Part shown: positions 34,405-44,068 of the stretch, in pieces | Layout: each line of letters starts with the position of its first letter | Numbering within the stretch: position 1 is the first letter of the stretch | Source of the DNA: Specibacter cremeus | GTDB taxonomy: Bacteria > Actinomycetota > Actinomycetes > Actinomycetales > Micrococcaceae | Assembly: GCF_003946885.1 (NCBI RefSeq) | Contig: NZ_RWKQ01000032.1 | Span: forward strand, 1-51,873 | Direction of reading: 5' to 3' | DNA: 51,873 bases | Translations under genes and position numbers: made by a program | Notes under the pieces: generated by a model | What the model saw: only the letters and a program-made list of their open reading frames with translations | What the model was told of the DNA's origin: nothing | Database searches by the model: none

Positions 34405-35316
34405 ATGTCGTCTTCAGATTCCGACGGCCTGGTCGAGGCAGTCCCGGTCGGACACGACGGGGCGCGCGTGCAGATTCACGAGCGCAAGGCAGGGGCGATC
34501 AGCGGCGGTTGGGCAATCCTGGTTTTGGCGTTCTGCCTTGCCGCCTTCATCTGGTTGTTGACGAGTTCGGTGACGTGGCTGTCCGCGTTGCCCGCTTTTG
34601 CCTTCGTTGTCGTGGCCTCCTCGCTCGTGGTCGTCCAGCCCGGCGAAACCCGGGTGATCCAATTCTTCGGCCGCTACGCGGGAACCGTGCGTCGCACCGG
34701 GATGTCGTGGGTGATCCCGCTCGCGACCCGGCGCAGCGTCAGCGTTCGTGTCCGCAATTTCGAGACCAACCGGCTCAAGGTCAATGACGCGGACGGCAAC
34801 CCGGTCGAGATCGCGGCGATCGTCGTCTGGCAGGCCGCCGACACCTCCAAGGCGGTCTATGCGGTCGACGACTATCTCAACTTCGTCTCGGTGCAGGCGG
34901 AATCTGCTCTTCGCCACACGGCGACCACGCACCCGTACGATAACGCCGACAGCGCGGGAGAGTCACTGCGTGGTTCCACCGACACGGTCGCCGCGGAACT
35001 CGCCAAGGAAGTCGCAGAACGCGTGTTGTTGGCGGGTGTGGAGATCGTGGAGGTTCGGATCAGTCACCTGGCCTATGCGCCGGAGATCGCGCAGGCGATG
35101 CTGCGACGGCAGCAGGCCAATGCGGTTGTTGCCGCCCGGTCGCGGATCGTGGAAGGCGCGGTCGGAATGGTTGAGATGGCGTTGGCCCAACTGGGCGAGC
35201 GGCAAATCGTCGACCTCGATGACGAACGCAAAGCCGCCATTGTCAGCAACCTGATGGTCGTGCTCTGTGGTGACCAGCCCGCCTCGCCGATCGTCAACAC
35301 CGGCACCCTCTACTAG
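34405..35316 (+). CDS. SPFH-domain (stomatin/prohibitin-like) membrane protein
   Basis: A 303-residue protein: a charged N-terminus, two hydrophobic segments ([19 protein letters not shown] near residue 35 and [16 protein letters not shown] near 62), then an SPFH/Band 7 domain starting at [22 protein letters not shown] with [35 protein letters not shown] in segments, and an alpha-helical tail ([20 protein letters not shown]). Likely oligomerises in the membrane as a scaffold. Followed 2 bp later by a ribbon-helix-helix gene, a pairing seen for this subfamily. Confidence 0.9.
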   Translation: MSSSDSDGLVEAVPVGHDGARVQIHERKAGAISGGWAILVLAFCLAAFIWLLTSSVTWLSALPAFAFVVVASSLVVVQPGETRVIQFFGRYAGTVRRTGMSWVIPLATRRSVSVRVRNFETNRLKVNDADGNPVEIAAIVVWQAADTSKAVYAVDDYLNFVSVQAESALRHTATTHPYDNADSAGESLRGSTDTVAAELAKEVAERVLLAGVEIVEVRISHLAYAPEIAQAMLRRQQANAVVAARSRIVEGAVGMVEMALAQLGERQIVDLDDERKAAIVSNLMVVLCGDQPASPIVNTGTLY

Positions 35317-35318
35317 CC

Positions 35319-35516
35319 GTGGCAGGCCAGCGGAAACAGGTCCTGCTCAGGATCGATCCCGCCATCCACGACGCGATCTCCAGCTGGGCGGCGGACGAAC
35401 TACGCAGCGTGAACGCGCAGATCGAGATCCTGCTCAGGGACGCACTCAAAGGTGCCGGACGAATGCCAAGCACACCGGGCCCCCTACCTCAACGCGGACG
35501 ACCGAAAAACCCATAA
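35319..35516 (+). CDS. Arc-like ribbon-helix-helix protein
   Basis: A 65-residue protein with a ribbon-helix-helix core: KQVLLRIDPAIHDAISSWAADELRSVNAQIEILLRDAL in segments (residues 6-43), and a basic, proline-rich tail. GTG start 2 bp after the SPFH stop, so the two are co-transcribed. Probably a DNA-binding repressor of the operon or a partner of the SPFH protein; no toxin gene follows. Confidence 0.85.
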   Translation: MAGQRKQVLLRIDPAIHDAISSWAADELRSVNAQIEILLRDALKGAGRMPSTPGPLPQRGRPKNP

Positions 35517-35621
35517 GCCATCGCTTGGAGGTGTCTCCTTGATGACCTGGCCAGGTCAGGGCCCGGCAGAGGCGACTCCTGACCGGTAGGCAAAGGCGAG
35601 CACGTCCGGTGATTGCCTGTC

Positions 35622-35712
35622 GGTGATTTCGACTGGCTCAATCACCGCGGCCACCGCATCAATCACCGCGGCCACCGCATCAGTCCCCGCTGGTCGAGCC
35701 TGTCGAGACCCG
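35622..35712. repeat. Complex repeat: CGAG repeats and a 21-bp tandem duplication
   Basis: GGTGATT (35622) pairs with AATCACC (to 35646) around TCGACTGGCTC, then a 21-bp unit ATCACCGCGGCCACCGCATCA occurs twice in tandem (35641-35661, 35662-35682), then the dispersed CTGGTCGAGCCTGTCGAGACC copy (35690-35710). The right part is read through as the C-terminus of xseB. Confidence 0.85.
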
Positions 35713-35922
35713 GGCGGCCGCCAGCCGGGTCTTGGCGCCCTCAAGCCATTCCTCGCACTTTTGCGCCAGGGCTTCGCCGCGTTCCCATAGGGCCAGCGAA
35801 TCCTCCAGGCTGGCGCTGCCGGCCTCGAGCTGGGTGACCACGGCGAGCAGTTGCTCACGCGCCTGTTCGTAGCTGAGTTGCGCCACGTCCGCCATGGCGG
35901 GGTTGGGGGTTGCTTTCGTCAT
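35680..35922 (-). CDS. xseB: Exodeoxyribonuclease VII small subunit
   Basis: An 80-residue XseB: LSYEQAREQLLAVVTQLEAGSASLEDSLALWERGEALAQKCEEWLEGAKTRLAAA is the complete helical hairpin core (residues 16-70, in segments). With XseA it forms the cytoplasmic exonuclease VII. The last codons (VSTGSTSGD) are read out of a dispersed CGAG repeat that has landed at the 3' end. Downstream of xseA in the same operon, 9 bp apart. Confidence 0.93.
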   Translation of the reverse strand: MTKATPNPAMADVAQLSYEQAREQLLAVVTQLEAGSASLEDSLALWERGEALAQKCEEWLEGAKTRLAAARVSTGSTSGD

Positions 35923-35931
35923 GGTCAGTCC

Positions 35932-37194
35932 TTAGTTTTCAGTAGTTGACGTTGCTGTTGCGGTGAAACCGCCACCGGCCACCCGGATCGCCAGCTCGGT
36001 GCCGTCGGGCGCCTGCGCGGGGTCGCGCACGATCGACCTGTCGGCCAATTGCACGACGGCGTAGCCGCGATCCAGCGTCTTCTGCGGCGACAGGGCCCGG
36101 ACCTGGGCGCGCAGGTGCGCCACCCGGTCGGCGTGCCGCGCCACCTGTGCCCGGATCGCCGTGAGGGCGCGCCCGCCCAGCCGGGCGACGTCGTCGGCGC
36201 GCACCGTCACCATGCCCTCCGGGTTGGCCAGCACCGGGCGGGAACGCAGTTGGGCCAGACGCTCCGACTCGTGCTCGAGCAGCGAGTCGATCCGCCGGTT
36301 GAGCTGCGCCCGGGCCTGGTCGACGCGGCGGAGCTCCTCGGCCACGTCGGGGACGATGCGCTTGGCCGCGTCGGTCGGCGTCGAGGCGCGCAGGTCGGCC
36401 ACATCGTCGAGCAGCGGCCTGTCCGCCTCATGGCCGATGGCGCTGACCACCGGTGTCCGGGCGGCGGCCACCGCCCGGACCAGGGCCTCATGGCTGAACG
36501 GGAGCAGGTCCTCCAGCGACCCGCCGCCACGGGCTATCACGATGACGTCGACGTCCGGACGCCCATCCAGCTCGGCCAGGGCCCCCATGACGGCGGACAC
36601 GGCGTTCACGCCCTGGACGGCGACCTCGCGGACCTCGAACTCCACGGCGGGCCAGCGCAGGGCCGCATTGCGCAGCACGTCCTTCATGGCGTCGGAGTTG
36701 CGTCCGGTGATGAGCCCGATCCGGTGCGGCAGCAGCGGCAGCGCTCGCTTGCGGTCCGCGTCGAACAGGCCCTCGGCGGCCAGCGCCTGGCGAAGCCGTT
36801 CGATCCGGGCCAGCAGGTCGCCCACCCCCACCGGCCGGATGTCCCGGCCCTGCATGGACAGGCGGCCGGTCTTGAGCCAGAAGTCGGGCTTGAGCTGGGC
36901 CACGACCCGGGCGCCGCGCTCCAGCGGCGTGGCCAGGGCGTTCATGACCGAACCCCACACGGTCACGCTCAAGGATATTTCGGCGTCGACGTCGCGCAGC
37001 GTGATGTAGCTGACGTTGGCTCGCCGGTTCAGCTCAATGACCTGGCCCTCGACCCAGGCGGGCGGGGCCTTCTCGATGTGCGCCTTCAGCTTCTCGCTGA
37101 GCAGGTGCAGCGGCCACGGGTTCTCGGGGCTGGTCTGGGCGGCCGTCGGGGGGATGACCCCGCGCTGGGGGGCGGGCACGTCGTCGTCGTTCAT
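35932..37194 (-). CDS. xseA: Exodeoxyribonuclease VII large subunit
   Basis: A 420-residue XseA. OB-fold N-terminus (NPWPLHLLSEKLKAHIEKAPPAWVEGQVIEL in segments), then the catalytic domain with LPHRIGLITGRNSDAMKDV, VDVIVIARGGGSLEDLLPFSHE, VVSAIGHEADRPLLDDVADLRASTPTDAA, and a C-terminal helical region ending LSPQKTLDRGYAVVQL. ATG 37194 is chosen to match the usual distance to the ENPWPL motif; in-frame starts up to 37335 exist but would add an unusual Met/Gly-rich leader. Confidence 0.92.
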   Translation of the reverse strand: MNDDDVPAPQRGVIPPTAAQTSPENPWPLHLLSEKLKAHIEKAPPAWVEGQVIELNRRANVSYITLRDVDAEISLSVTVWGSVMNALATPLERGARVVAQLKPDFWLKTGRLSMQGRDIRPVGVGDLLARIERLRQALAAEGLFDADRKRALPLLPHRIGLITGRNSDAMKDVLRNAALRWPAVEFEVREVAVQGVNAVSAVMGALAELDGRPDVDVIVIARGGGSLEDLLPFSHEALVRAVAAARTPVVSAIGHEADRPLLDDVADLRASTPTDAAKRIVPDVAEELRRVDQARAQLNRRIDSLLEHESERLAQLRSRPVLANPEGMVTVRADDVARLGGRALTAIRAQVARHADRVAHLRAQVRALSPQKTLDRGYAVVQLADRSIVRDPAQAPDGTELAIRVAGGGFTATATSTTEN

Positions 37195-37422
37195 GCCGGC
37201 GTACCCGGCGGCATCCAGCGTCCCCTCGGGAACGAATCCGTCCTGTGCTGCGCCCATTGCCCCGCTCACCATCCCACTCACCATCCCACGTTGCCGCCCG
37301 CATCCTGCCGTGGCCTCCACTGTATCGTTGCGCACCGACGGGCACGGCGCTTATCCACAGGCCGGCCGGGGAGGCGCGTCCAGTAGCCTTGGGGTGGAAA
37401 GCTTCGCCAACGAAGGGACACC

Positions 37423-38244
37423 GTGCGCACGTTCGGTTCGGCCGTCATGGTCATCTTGTCGCTGTTGCTGACGGCCGTGGCGGTGCCATCCGTCTGGGTG
37501 CAGCGCAACGTCGTCAACGAGCAGGGGTTCGTGTCCATGGTCGACCCCCTCGGCGGCGACGCACGGTTCCAGCAGGCCCTGACGCAGACGGTCGCCCAGA
37601 CCGCCGTCAAGCACCTTGACGTGCCGCACGGACTGGACCAGGCGGCGGGCAAGCTCATCGAGGCGGCGGCCGCGAAACTGACAACGCTGCCCGGCTACCC
37701 GGCGGCCTGGACCGAGACGCTGCGCCGCAGCCACGAGCTGGCGTTCGACGCCCCGGCCGATGCCGCCCTGCAACTCGACATCGCCCCGCTCGTGCGCCTG
37801 CTGGTCGATAATGCCACGACCGGCCTCGGCGCCACGGTCCCCACCCCGGACCAGGTCCTGGTCACCGTCGACAACTCCGCGCAGGGCACCGTGGTGCCGC
37901 TGCTGAAGGACATCGGCGCCGCCGCGTACTGGATGCTGGGCGGTGCGGTCCTGCTGCTGGTGCTCGGGCTGCTGCTGGCACGCCGGCGGACGACGACGCT
38001 GCTGCTCGCCGGCATCGGGCTGGCCGTGGTGGCCGGGCTCTGGAAGGTGGCGGAGCTGGTGCTCACCGCGACGCTGGAACGCAACCACCTGGCCAACACC
38101 CTGCTCAAGCAATTCGCGGACCAATACCAGGCGCTCCTCAGCCAGAGCGTGGACCGGTGGATCCTGATGGCGCTCATCGTTGCGGCGTCGATGGCGGCGG
38201 TCGGGCTGGTCGGCAGGGTCCTGGCGGGGAGGGCGCCCCAGTAG
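37423..38244 (+). CDS. Membrane protein of unknown function
   Basis: A 273-residue protein with an N-terminal hydrophobic helix (VMVILSLLLTAVAVPSVWV), an extracytoplasmic domain of about 150 residues rich in Ala/Thr/Asp, and three C-terminal helices (YWMLGGAVLLLVLGLLLA, LLLAGIGLAVVAGLW, WILMALIVAASMAAVGLVG). No family recognised. GTG start after AACGAAGGGACACC. It lies between divergent xseA and ispH, 9 bp before ispH, as in related actinobacteria. Confidence 0.8.
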   Translation: MRTFGSAVMVILSLLLTAVAVPSVWVQRNVVNEQGFVSMVDPLGGDARFQQALTQTVAQTAVKHLDVPHGLDQAAGKLIEAAAAKLTTLPGYPAAWTETLRRSHELAFDAPADAALQLDIAPLVRLLVDNATTGLGATVPTPDQVLVTVDNSAQGTVVPLLKDIGAAAYWMLGGAVLLLVLGLLLARRRTTTLLLAGIGLAVVAGLWKVAELVLTATLERNHLANTLLKQFADQYQALLSQSVDRWILMALIVAASMAAVGLVGRVLAGRAPQ

Positions 38245-38253
38245 GATGGGGAC

Positions 38254-39339
38254 ATGAGCAGTGCCGCAGTCTCCATCCCCATGCCCTCCGTACCCCGGCA
38301 GCGCCGGTCACCCGCGGAGGTCGCCGCCGCGGCGCCCGTGACCGGGTCCAAGAAGGTGCTGCTGGCCGCCCCCCGCGGCTATTGCGCCGGCGTCGACCGC
38401 GCCGTCATCGCCGTTGAGAAGGCGCTGGAACACTACGGCCCGCCCGTGTACGTGCGCAAGCAGATCGTCCACAACGTGCACGTGGTCAGCTCGCTCGAGG
38501 CCAAGGGCGCCATCTTCGTGGAGGAGAACGACGAGGTCCCCGAGGGCGCGCTGGTGATCTTCTCCGCCCACGGCGTGTCCCCGGCCGTGGTGCAATCCGC
38601 CGAGGATCGCGGCCTGCGCACCATCGACGCGACCTGCCCGCTGGTCACGAAGGTGCACCGCGAGGCCGTCCGGTTCGCGAAGGACGACTACGACATCCTG
38701 CTGATCGGCCACGAAGGCCACGAGGAGGTCGAGGGGACGGCCGGCGAGGCGCCGGAGCACATCCAGATCGTCAACGGCCCGCACGAGGTGGACTCGGTCC
38801 GGGTGCGCGATCCCGAGAAGGTCATCTGGCTGTCCCAGACGACGCTCAGCGTGGACGAGACCATGGAGACCGTCAGGCTCCTGAAGGACCGCTTCCCGAC
38901 GTTGCAGGACCCGCCCAGCGACGACATCTGCTACGCCACCACGAACCGCCAGGTTGCCATCAAGAAGATCGCCCCCCAGGCGGACCTGGTCATCGTGGTC
39001 GGCTCGGCCAACTCATCCAACTCGGTGCGGCTCGTCGAAGTGGCGCTGGAATACGGCGCCGGCGCCGCCCGGCGTGTGGACTTCGCCAACGAGGTGGATG
39101 AGGCCTGGCTCGAGGGCGTGGCCACCGTCGGCGTCACCAGCGGCGCCTCCGTCCCCGAGGTCCTGGTCAAGGACGTGCTGCGCCTGCTGGCCGATTATGG
39201 CTACGCCGACGTCGAGGAGGTCGTCACGGCCGAGGAGGACCTGCTGTTCTCGCTGCCCAAGGAACTGCGGGCCACGTTGAAGGAGGCCGGGGACACCAGC
39301 CGGGCCCTCGGCGGGCACGGCCAGCGTCCCAGTTCCTAG
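38254..39339 (+). CDS. ispH: 4-hydroxy-3-methylbut-2-enyl diphosphate reductase
   Basis: A 361-residue IspH/LytB, the last step of the MEP isoprenoid pathway (HMBPP to IPP and DMAPP). The three [Fe-S] cysteines are visible: [23 protein letters not shown] and [17 protein letters not shown] and FSAHGVSP supply the active-site histidines and GSANSSNS the SXN motif. An N-terminal extension of about 35 residues precedes the core. The stop overlaps the convergent peptidase stop (CTAG). Confidence 0.96.
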   Translation: MSSAAVSIPMPSVPRQRRSPAEVAAAAPVTGSKKVLLAAPRGYCAGVDRAVIAVEKALEHYGPPVYVRKQIVHNVHVVSSLEAKGAIFVEENDEVPEGALVIFSAHGVSPAVVQSAEDRGLRTIDATCPLVTKVHREAVRFAKDDYDILLIGHEGHEEVEGTAGEAPEHIQIVNGPHEVDSVRVRDPEKVIWLSQTTLSVDETMETVRLLKDRFPTLQDPPSDDICYATTNRQVAIKKIAPQADLVIVVGSANSSNSVRLVEVALEYGAGAARRVDFANEVDEAWLEGVATVGVTSGASVPEVLVKDVLRLLADYGYADVEEVVTAEEDLLFSLPKELRATLKEAGDTSRALGGHGQRPSS

Positions 39340-40520
39340 CCGGCTCGCCTGCCAAGTGCCGCGACGATTTCCTCGTGCGGCAAGGCGGGGCTGAAATGGC
39401 CGTCGCGTCCCGTCATGTCCTGGTTGACGACCAGCGCATTCGCCACGGCCTCCTCCACGGCCTCAACCACGGCGGTGTAGAACGGGTCGATGTATCCCCA
39501 GGGGATGAACGCCAGGCTCTCATAGTCGTCCCGGGTCGCGCGGTGCGCCGGTATGCTCGAGGTCAGGCTGCCGGGGTTCGCCGTCGAAAACGCCAGGGCG
39601 ATGTCGCCTGAGAAGTGGCTTCCAGCGGTTCCGGTGCGGGCCAGTCCGAGCGGTGCCCGGCGGGCCAGCGCGGCGCACTGGCCGGGCAGCAGCGGCGCAT
39701 CCGTGGCGATCACGATGATCGCCGAGCCGGCACCGCCCGGTGCCCTGTGGGGGCGCCCGTCCTGGACCAGCCAGTCCGTCCCCTCCATCGGGTTCGGTGC
39801 GCACGAGTCACGGCCCAGGGGCATCCCGGCGAGCCGGAGCTCCCGCCGGCTGCCGAAATTCGCCTGGATGAACACCCCCACCGTGTAGCGTTCACCCCCG
39901 TGCGCGATGGTTCTCGACGCCGTCCCGGATCCGCCCTTGAACGCATAGCAGTTCATGCCGGTCCCGCCGCCGACCGAGCCTTCCTCGATTGGCCCGGACG
40001 TTGCCGCGTCAATGGCCATCCCGGCATCGGCGGGTTGGACGTGGCCGCCGTTGATGTCGTTGAGATAACCGTCCCAGGTCTCGCCGACGACCGGCAGCAT
40101 CCATCGGGCGGACAGGTCGGGACGGTGTCGGTGAACCCACTGGTCGATGCCCTGGTGGCACGCGCCGACCGCATGCGAACTGGTGAGCGCTATGGGCATC
40201 GCCAGCATGCCCGCTTCGTCGATCCATGCGCGTCCGGTCAATTCGCCGTTGCCGTTGAACGAGTAGGTGCCAGCCGCGCACGGGACCCCGACCCCCGGCC
40301 TGCCCCGGGGCAGGATCGCCGTCACGCCCGTGCGGACCGGCCCTTTCCCGTCAACCAGAGGGCCGTCTCCGGCGATGAGCGTTCGATACCCGACCTCCAG
40401 GCCGGGGACGTCGGTGATGGCGTTGAACCGGCCAGGGGTCCCGTCGAAGTCGAGGCCGAGGCCGCGGGCGCGCGGCCTGCCGTCCGGGCTGTGGGTGCCT
40501 GGGCTGGTCGATGCTGTCAT
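39336..40520 (-). CDS. P1-family (DmpA/BapA-type) peptidase
   Basis: A 394-residue N-terminal-nucleophile hydrolase of peptidase family S58. Seen: [59 protein letters not shown] in segments, [15 protein letters not shown], and the self-cleavage site [18 protein letters not shown] where the Ser would become the nucleophile. Family members cleave beta-amino-acid or N-terminal residues of peptides. ATG 40520 has AGGAGG 9 nt upstream. Divergent from an APC permease and TetR gene; likely imports and processes related amino compounds together (inference). Confidence 0.9.
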   Translation of the reverse strand: MTASTSPGTHSPDGRPRARGLGLDFDGTPGRFNAITDVPGLEVGYRTLIAGDGPLVDGKGPVRTGVTAILPRGRPGVGVPCAAGTYSFNGNGELTGRAWIDEAGMLAMPIALTSSHAVGACHQGIDQWVHRHRPDLSARWMLPVVGETWDGYLNDINGGHVQPADAGMAIDAATSGPIEEGSVGGGTGMNCYAFKGGSGTASRTIAHGGERYTVGVFIQANFGSRRELRLAGMPLGRDSCAPNPMEGTDWLVQDGRPHRAPGGAGSAIIVIATDAPLLPGQCAALARRAPLGLARTGTAGSHFSGDIALAFSTANPGSLTSSIPAHRATRDDYESLAFIPWGYIDPFYTAVVEAVEEAVANALVVNQDMTGRDGHFSPALPHEEIVAALGRRAG

Positions 40521-40553
40521 GGGGGTGCTCCTCCTGGTCCGACGCACATGCGT

Positions 40554-40573
40554 ATTTGAACGACTGTTCAAAT
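40554..40573. promoter_or_regulatory. Perfect inverted repeat ATTTGAAC-GACT-GTTCAAAT
   Basis: A 20-bp palindromic site 34 bp upstream of the peptidase start and in the shared region with the permease gene. Likely operator of the TetR protein encoded at 42175. Confidence 0.78.
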
Positions 40574-40696
40574 TGTAGTCCAAAAATCATTGCAATGGGT
40601 GATTTAAGTCACTAGCATCGCTTCTGAATTAGTGTTCAACTTCGAGTGAACGCGGATGACTGATTCCCCACACCCGGACCAACGAGGAGCAGAACA

Positions 40697-42160
40697 GTGC
40701 CAGAACGAGTGCAAACGCTGGAAACCAGCACAGCCAAACCGGACGGACTCGCCAAGGGGCGCCTCGGCATCTGGGCCATCGTGTTCTTCGTCGTCTCGGC
40801 GGCCGCCCCGCTGACGGTCGTCGCCAGCGCCGCGCCGACCTCCATGCGGATGGGCGGCATCGGTGCACCCGGCGCGATGCTCGCCTGCGGCCTGGTGCTC
40901 ACCCTCTTCGCCGTGGGGTTCACGGCCATGTCCAAGTATGTCCGCAACGCCGGGGCCTTCTACGTCTACGCGGCCAAGGGGCTCGGGAAGCCGGCGGGCA
41001 TCGGGATCGCCTTCGTGACCATCTTCGCGTACGGATTCCTGTGCATCTGCTTCTACGGCTTCATCGGCTTCTTTGCTGCGACCACGTTCAAGGACCTCTT
41101 TGGACTCGATCTGCCATGGGGCGTCTATTCCCTGCTCGCACTGGTCCTCGTGGCCGTGCTCGGATACCGGAACATCGACGTCGGCGCCAAGGTGCTCGCC
41201 GTCCTGCTGACCCTCGAGATCACGATCCTGTTGGTGCTGTCCGTGGCAGTGCTCGCCCACGGCGGCCCGGAGCCGGTGTCGTTCGCGTCGTTCTCCCCGG
41301 GCAATGTGTTCTTCGCGGCGGGCTCGGGGAGCCTGTTCGTGATGGGCTTTGGCGCCTACCTGGGCTTCGAGGGGACCGCCATCTATGCCGAGGAGGCCAA
41401 GAACCCGGCACGGACGGTCCCGGCCGCCACCTACATCGCGATCGCCTTCCTGGGGATCTTCTACGCCTTCACGTTCTGGGTGCTCACGGTGGCCTTCGGG
41501 CTTGACGGCGTCCTCAAGATGGCCACGTCCGACGATTTCCAGGACATGGTCTTCACCGCCTCGGGGAACTATCTGGGCGTTTGGGCGACCATCGTCATGC
41601 GCGTGCTCATCGTGACAAGCTTCCTGGCCTGCCTGCTGGCATTCCACAACGCCTGCTCGCGCTACTTGTTCTCCATGGGCAGGGAGCGGCTGCTTCCCCG
41701 GGCGCTGGGCAAAACCCACCCGAAGACCAAGTCGCCGTTCCGTGCGAGCGCCCTGCTGTCCGGCATCGCCCTCGCGGCGATCCTGGTGTGCATCGTCACG
41801 GGGGCCGATCCGTTCCTCCAGTTCGCCATCTGGACCTATGCGACCGGCGTGGCCGGGCTGGTCTTCGCCCAAACGGTGGCGGCGTTGTCGGTGGTCGTCT
41901 TCTTCGTCAAGGATCGGCGCGGCCACAACATCTGGCGGGTGATCGTCGCCCCCGCGCTGGGCGTGCTCGGACTGGCGACGGGCTTCATCCTCATCGTCGT
42001 GAATTTCGACATCGTCACCGGCATGGAAGGGGCCGTCAACTGGATCCTGCTGCTGCCCACCCCGGTGCTGTTCATCGCGGGAATCGTCACCGGACGCGTC
42101 CTCAAGCGCCGGCGTCCGGCACACTATGCTGAATTGACGAACATGGTGGCAGAACAATAG
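40697..42160 (+). CDS. APC-family amino acid permease
   Basis: A 487-residue amino acid/polyamine/organocation transporter with about 12 helices. Seen: GRLGIWAIVFFVVSAAAPLTVVASAAPTS at the N-terminus, AGAFYVYAAKGLGKPAG, FMGFGAYLGFEGTAIYAEEAKNPARTVPAATYIA in segments (helix 6 and the conserved E-A-K-N-P), AFHNACSRYLFSMGRE. GTG 40697 follows ACGAGGAGCAGAACA. Substrate unknown; pairing with a DmpA-type aminopeptidase suggests amino acid or amide uptake. Confidence 0.92.
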   Translation: MPERVQTLETSTAKPDGLAKGRLGIWAIVFFVVSAAAPLTVVASAAPTSMRMGGIGAPGAMLACGLVLTLFAVGFTAMSKYVRNAGAFYVYAAKGLGKPAGIGIAFVTIFAYGFLCICFYGFIGFFAATTFKDLFGLDLPWGVYSLLALVLVAVLGYRNIDVGAKVLAVLLTLEITILLVLSVAVLAHGGPEPVSFASFSPGNVFFAAGSGSLFVMGFGAYLGFEGTAIYAEEAKNPARTVPAATYIAIAFLGIFYAFTFWVLTVAFGLDGVLKMATSDDFQDMVFTASGNYLGVWATIVMRVLIVTSFLACLLAFHNACSRYLFSMGRERLLPRALGKTHPKTKSPFRASALLSGIALAAILVCIVTGADPFLQFAIWTYATGVAGLVFAQTVAALSVVVFFVKDRRGHNIWRVIVAPALGVLGLATGFILIVVNFDIVTGMEGAVNWILLLPTPVLFIAGIVTGRVLKRRRPAHYAELTNMVAEQ

Positions 42161-42174
42161 TCAGGCGGGAAAGA

Positions 42175-42813
42175 GTGGCCCAGCAGAAGACCCGCATCCA
42201 GCGACGCGAGGCGCTGATCTCCGCGACGCGCAAGGTGGCGAGGGAGAGCGGTCTCGCCGGCACCAGCGTGCGCGCCGTCGCCGCCGAGGCGGCCGTCAGC
42301 GTGGGCTCGGTGCTGTATTACTTCCCCAATTTTGACGAGCTCATGTTTGCCACGGTCGAGGGCGTCATGGAGGAATTCTACGAGCGTCGGCGGGCCATCT
42401 CCGACGCGCACACGGATCCCCGTGCACGGCTGGCCGCCCTCATCGTGGCGGGCGTCCCGGATGAGATCAGTTCTGATCTCCGGATGGCGTACGAGAGCAT
42501 CCCGCTGCTTCGGCAACAGCCCCAGTACAAGCCGCTGCACCGCTCGGTCGTCGAACGGCAGGTCATGCTGTACCGCTCCGCCATCGAGATTGGCGTTGCC
42601 CTGGGCGACTTCCACCCGACCACCGGGATCGACGTCATCGCGCGGAACATCGTCGCGCTCGAGGACGCCTACGATATGTACCCCCTGATCGGGTTCGATC
42701 TCCCGGCCGCCGGCTACCGCCGCAACATTGCCTCCTATGTGCAGACCGCCCTGGCCTGCGAGCTCCCCCCGCTGGAGGCCCTGGAGCAACCGGCCGGGGG
42801 AGCCGCCGGGTAG
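42175..42813 (+). CDS. TetR-family regulator
   Basis: A 212-residue TetR regulator, BetI-like. HTH in RREALISATRKVARESGLAGTSVRAVAAEAAVSVGSVLYYFPNFDELM by segments (residues 10-57). GTG 42175, 14 bp after the permease stop, so it is the second gene of the permease operon. Probably binds the ATTTGAAC-N4-GTTCAAAT site between peptidase and permease genes. Confidence 0.9.
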   Translation: MAQQKTRIQRREALISATRKVARESGLAGTSVRAVAAEAAVSVGSVLYYFPNFDELMFATVEGVMEEFYERRRAISDAHTDPRARLAALIVAGVPDEISSDLRMAYESIPLLRQQPQYKPLHRSVVERQVMLYRSAIEIGVALGDFHPTTGIDVIARNIVALEDAYDMYPLIGFDLPAAGYRRNIASYVQTALACELPPLEALEQPAGGAAG

Positions 42814-42822
42814 CCGGCCGTC

Positions 42823-44013
42823 CTACGCGATGGCGTCCTCCGCGTCGCCGAATTCCGGCGCCGTCAGCGTCCGGGGCACGGCCTCGACCTTCGCCGGGGC
42901 GTCCAGCGACTTGGGGTCGAAGGCGTTCAGCTTGCGGGCCGTGGGCAGGACGCGGGTTTCAAGCGTGCCCACCAGCTTGTTGTACCTGTCCACGGAGGAC
43001 TTCAGCGATGCCCCCACGTTCGCCACGGCCTCGCCCATGGTGCCGAGCCGTGCGTACAGTTGCGCGCACAGGTCGAACAGTTCCTTCGCGCTCTCGGTCA
43101 GCACGTCCTGCCGCCAGCTGAACGCCACCGCCTTGAGGATTGCCAGCAGGGAAATGGGGGAGGCGAGCACCACGTTCTTGCCGATCGCGTAGTCCAGCAG
43201 CGCCGGATCCGCCGCCAGCGCCGCCGACAGGATGGACTCCACCGGCACGAAGCAGATCACCAGCTCCGGCGAATTCGTCGCCGACGCCCAATACTTCTTC
43301 CCGGCCAACGCATCGACATGCGCGCGCAGCGCCTTCGCGTGCTGGGCCAGGTGGTCGGAGGCGTCGCGCCCGCCGTTCGCACCGTCGTCGTGCGCCCGCA
43401 GATAGGCCGACAGCGGCACCTTCGCGTCCAGGACAACCTCCTTGTTCCCCGGCAGGCGCACGATCATGTCGGGGCGGTGCACGCCGTCGTCGGCCTTGTT
43501 GTGCACCTGCTCCGCGAAGTCGACGTGCGCGAGCATGCCCGCCGATTCGACAACCCGGCGCAGCTGCACCTCGCCCCACCGGCCGCGCACGTTGTTGGAG
43601 CGCAGCGCGGACGCCAGCGACTCGGTGGTGGACAGCAGGCGCTCGTCGGAGAGCCGCGCGTCGCGCAGCTGCTCGGCCAGCTGGCCGTACTGCTCCACGC
43701 GGTCGCGCTCCAGCAGGGCGACCTGGCGCTGCACGGCCGTCAGCTTCTCCGACACCGGTCCCAGCGCCTGCAGCACGGCCGAATCGCCGGCCTGCTGCGT
43801 CGCGATGGACCGGTTCTGCGTGGCCAGCAACCGCCGCTCGGCGTCCGCCGCGGCGAACTGCGCGCTCACGTCCGCCAGGCGCGCCAGCGCGCGGTCCGTC
43901 TCCTGCTCCGCGTCGCGCAGCCGCGCACGGAAGTAAAGACCGACGACGGCGGCGCCCGCCAACAGCCCGATCAACAGCAATACCGTGGCCACCAGCCACC
44001 CAGTTCCAGTCAT
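42823..44013 (-). CDS. rmuC: DNA recombination protein RmuC homologue
   Basis: A 396-residue RmuC. One N-terminal membrane helix (WLVATVLLLIGLLAGAAVVGLYF in segments, residues 6-27), a long coiled coil to about residue 130, then the RmuC nuclease-like domain: NNVRGRWGEVQLRRVVESAGM, HRPDMIVRLPGNKEVVLDAKVPLSAYL in segments, FVPVESILSAALAADPALLDYAIGKNVVLASP. Thought to limit inversions at short inverted repeats. Convergent with the TetR gene. Confidence 0.93.
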   Translation of the reverse strand: MTGTGWLVATVLLLIGLLAGAAVVGLYFRARLRDAEQETDRALARLADVSAQFAAADAERRLLATQNRSIATQQAGDSAVLQALGPVSEKLTAVQRQVALLERDRVEQYGQLAEQLRDARLSDERLLSTTESLASALRSNNVRGRWGEVQLRRVVESAGMLAHVDFAEQVHNKADDGVHRPDMIVRLPGNKEVVLDAKVPLSAYLRAHDDGANGGRDASDHLAQHAKALRAHVDALAGKKYWASATNSPELVICFVPVESILSAALAADPALLDYAIGKNVVLASPISLLAILKAVAFSWRQDVLTESAKELFDLCAQLYARLGTMGEAVANVGASLKSSVDRYNKLVGTLETRVLPTARKLNAFDPKSLDAPAKVEAVPRTLTAPEFGDAEDAIA

Positions 44014-44046
44014 GCCTCCAGCTAAACACGGGGCACCGACAAGACC

Positions 44047-44068
44047 GGTGGTCGAGCTAGTCGAGACC
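44047..44068. repeat. Dispersed CGAG repeat
   Basis: GGTGGTCGAGCTAGTCGAGACC between rmuC and ychF. Same family as 11624, 32493, 32520 and 35691. Confidence 0.8.

Noticed and set aside
35641-35682. Two tandem 21-bp units considered as a start of a CRISPR array
   Set aside because: The units are directly adjacent without spacers, only two exist, and no cas gene is present in the window.
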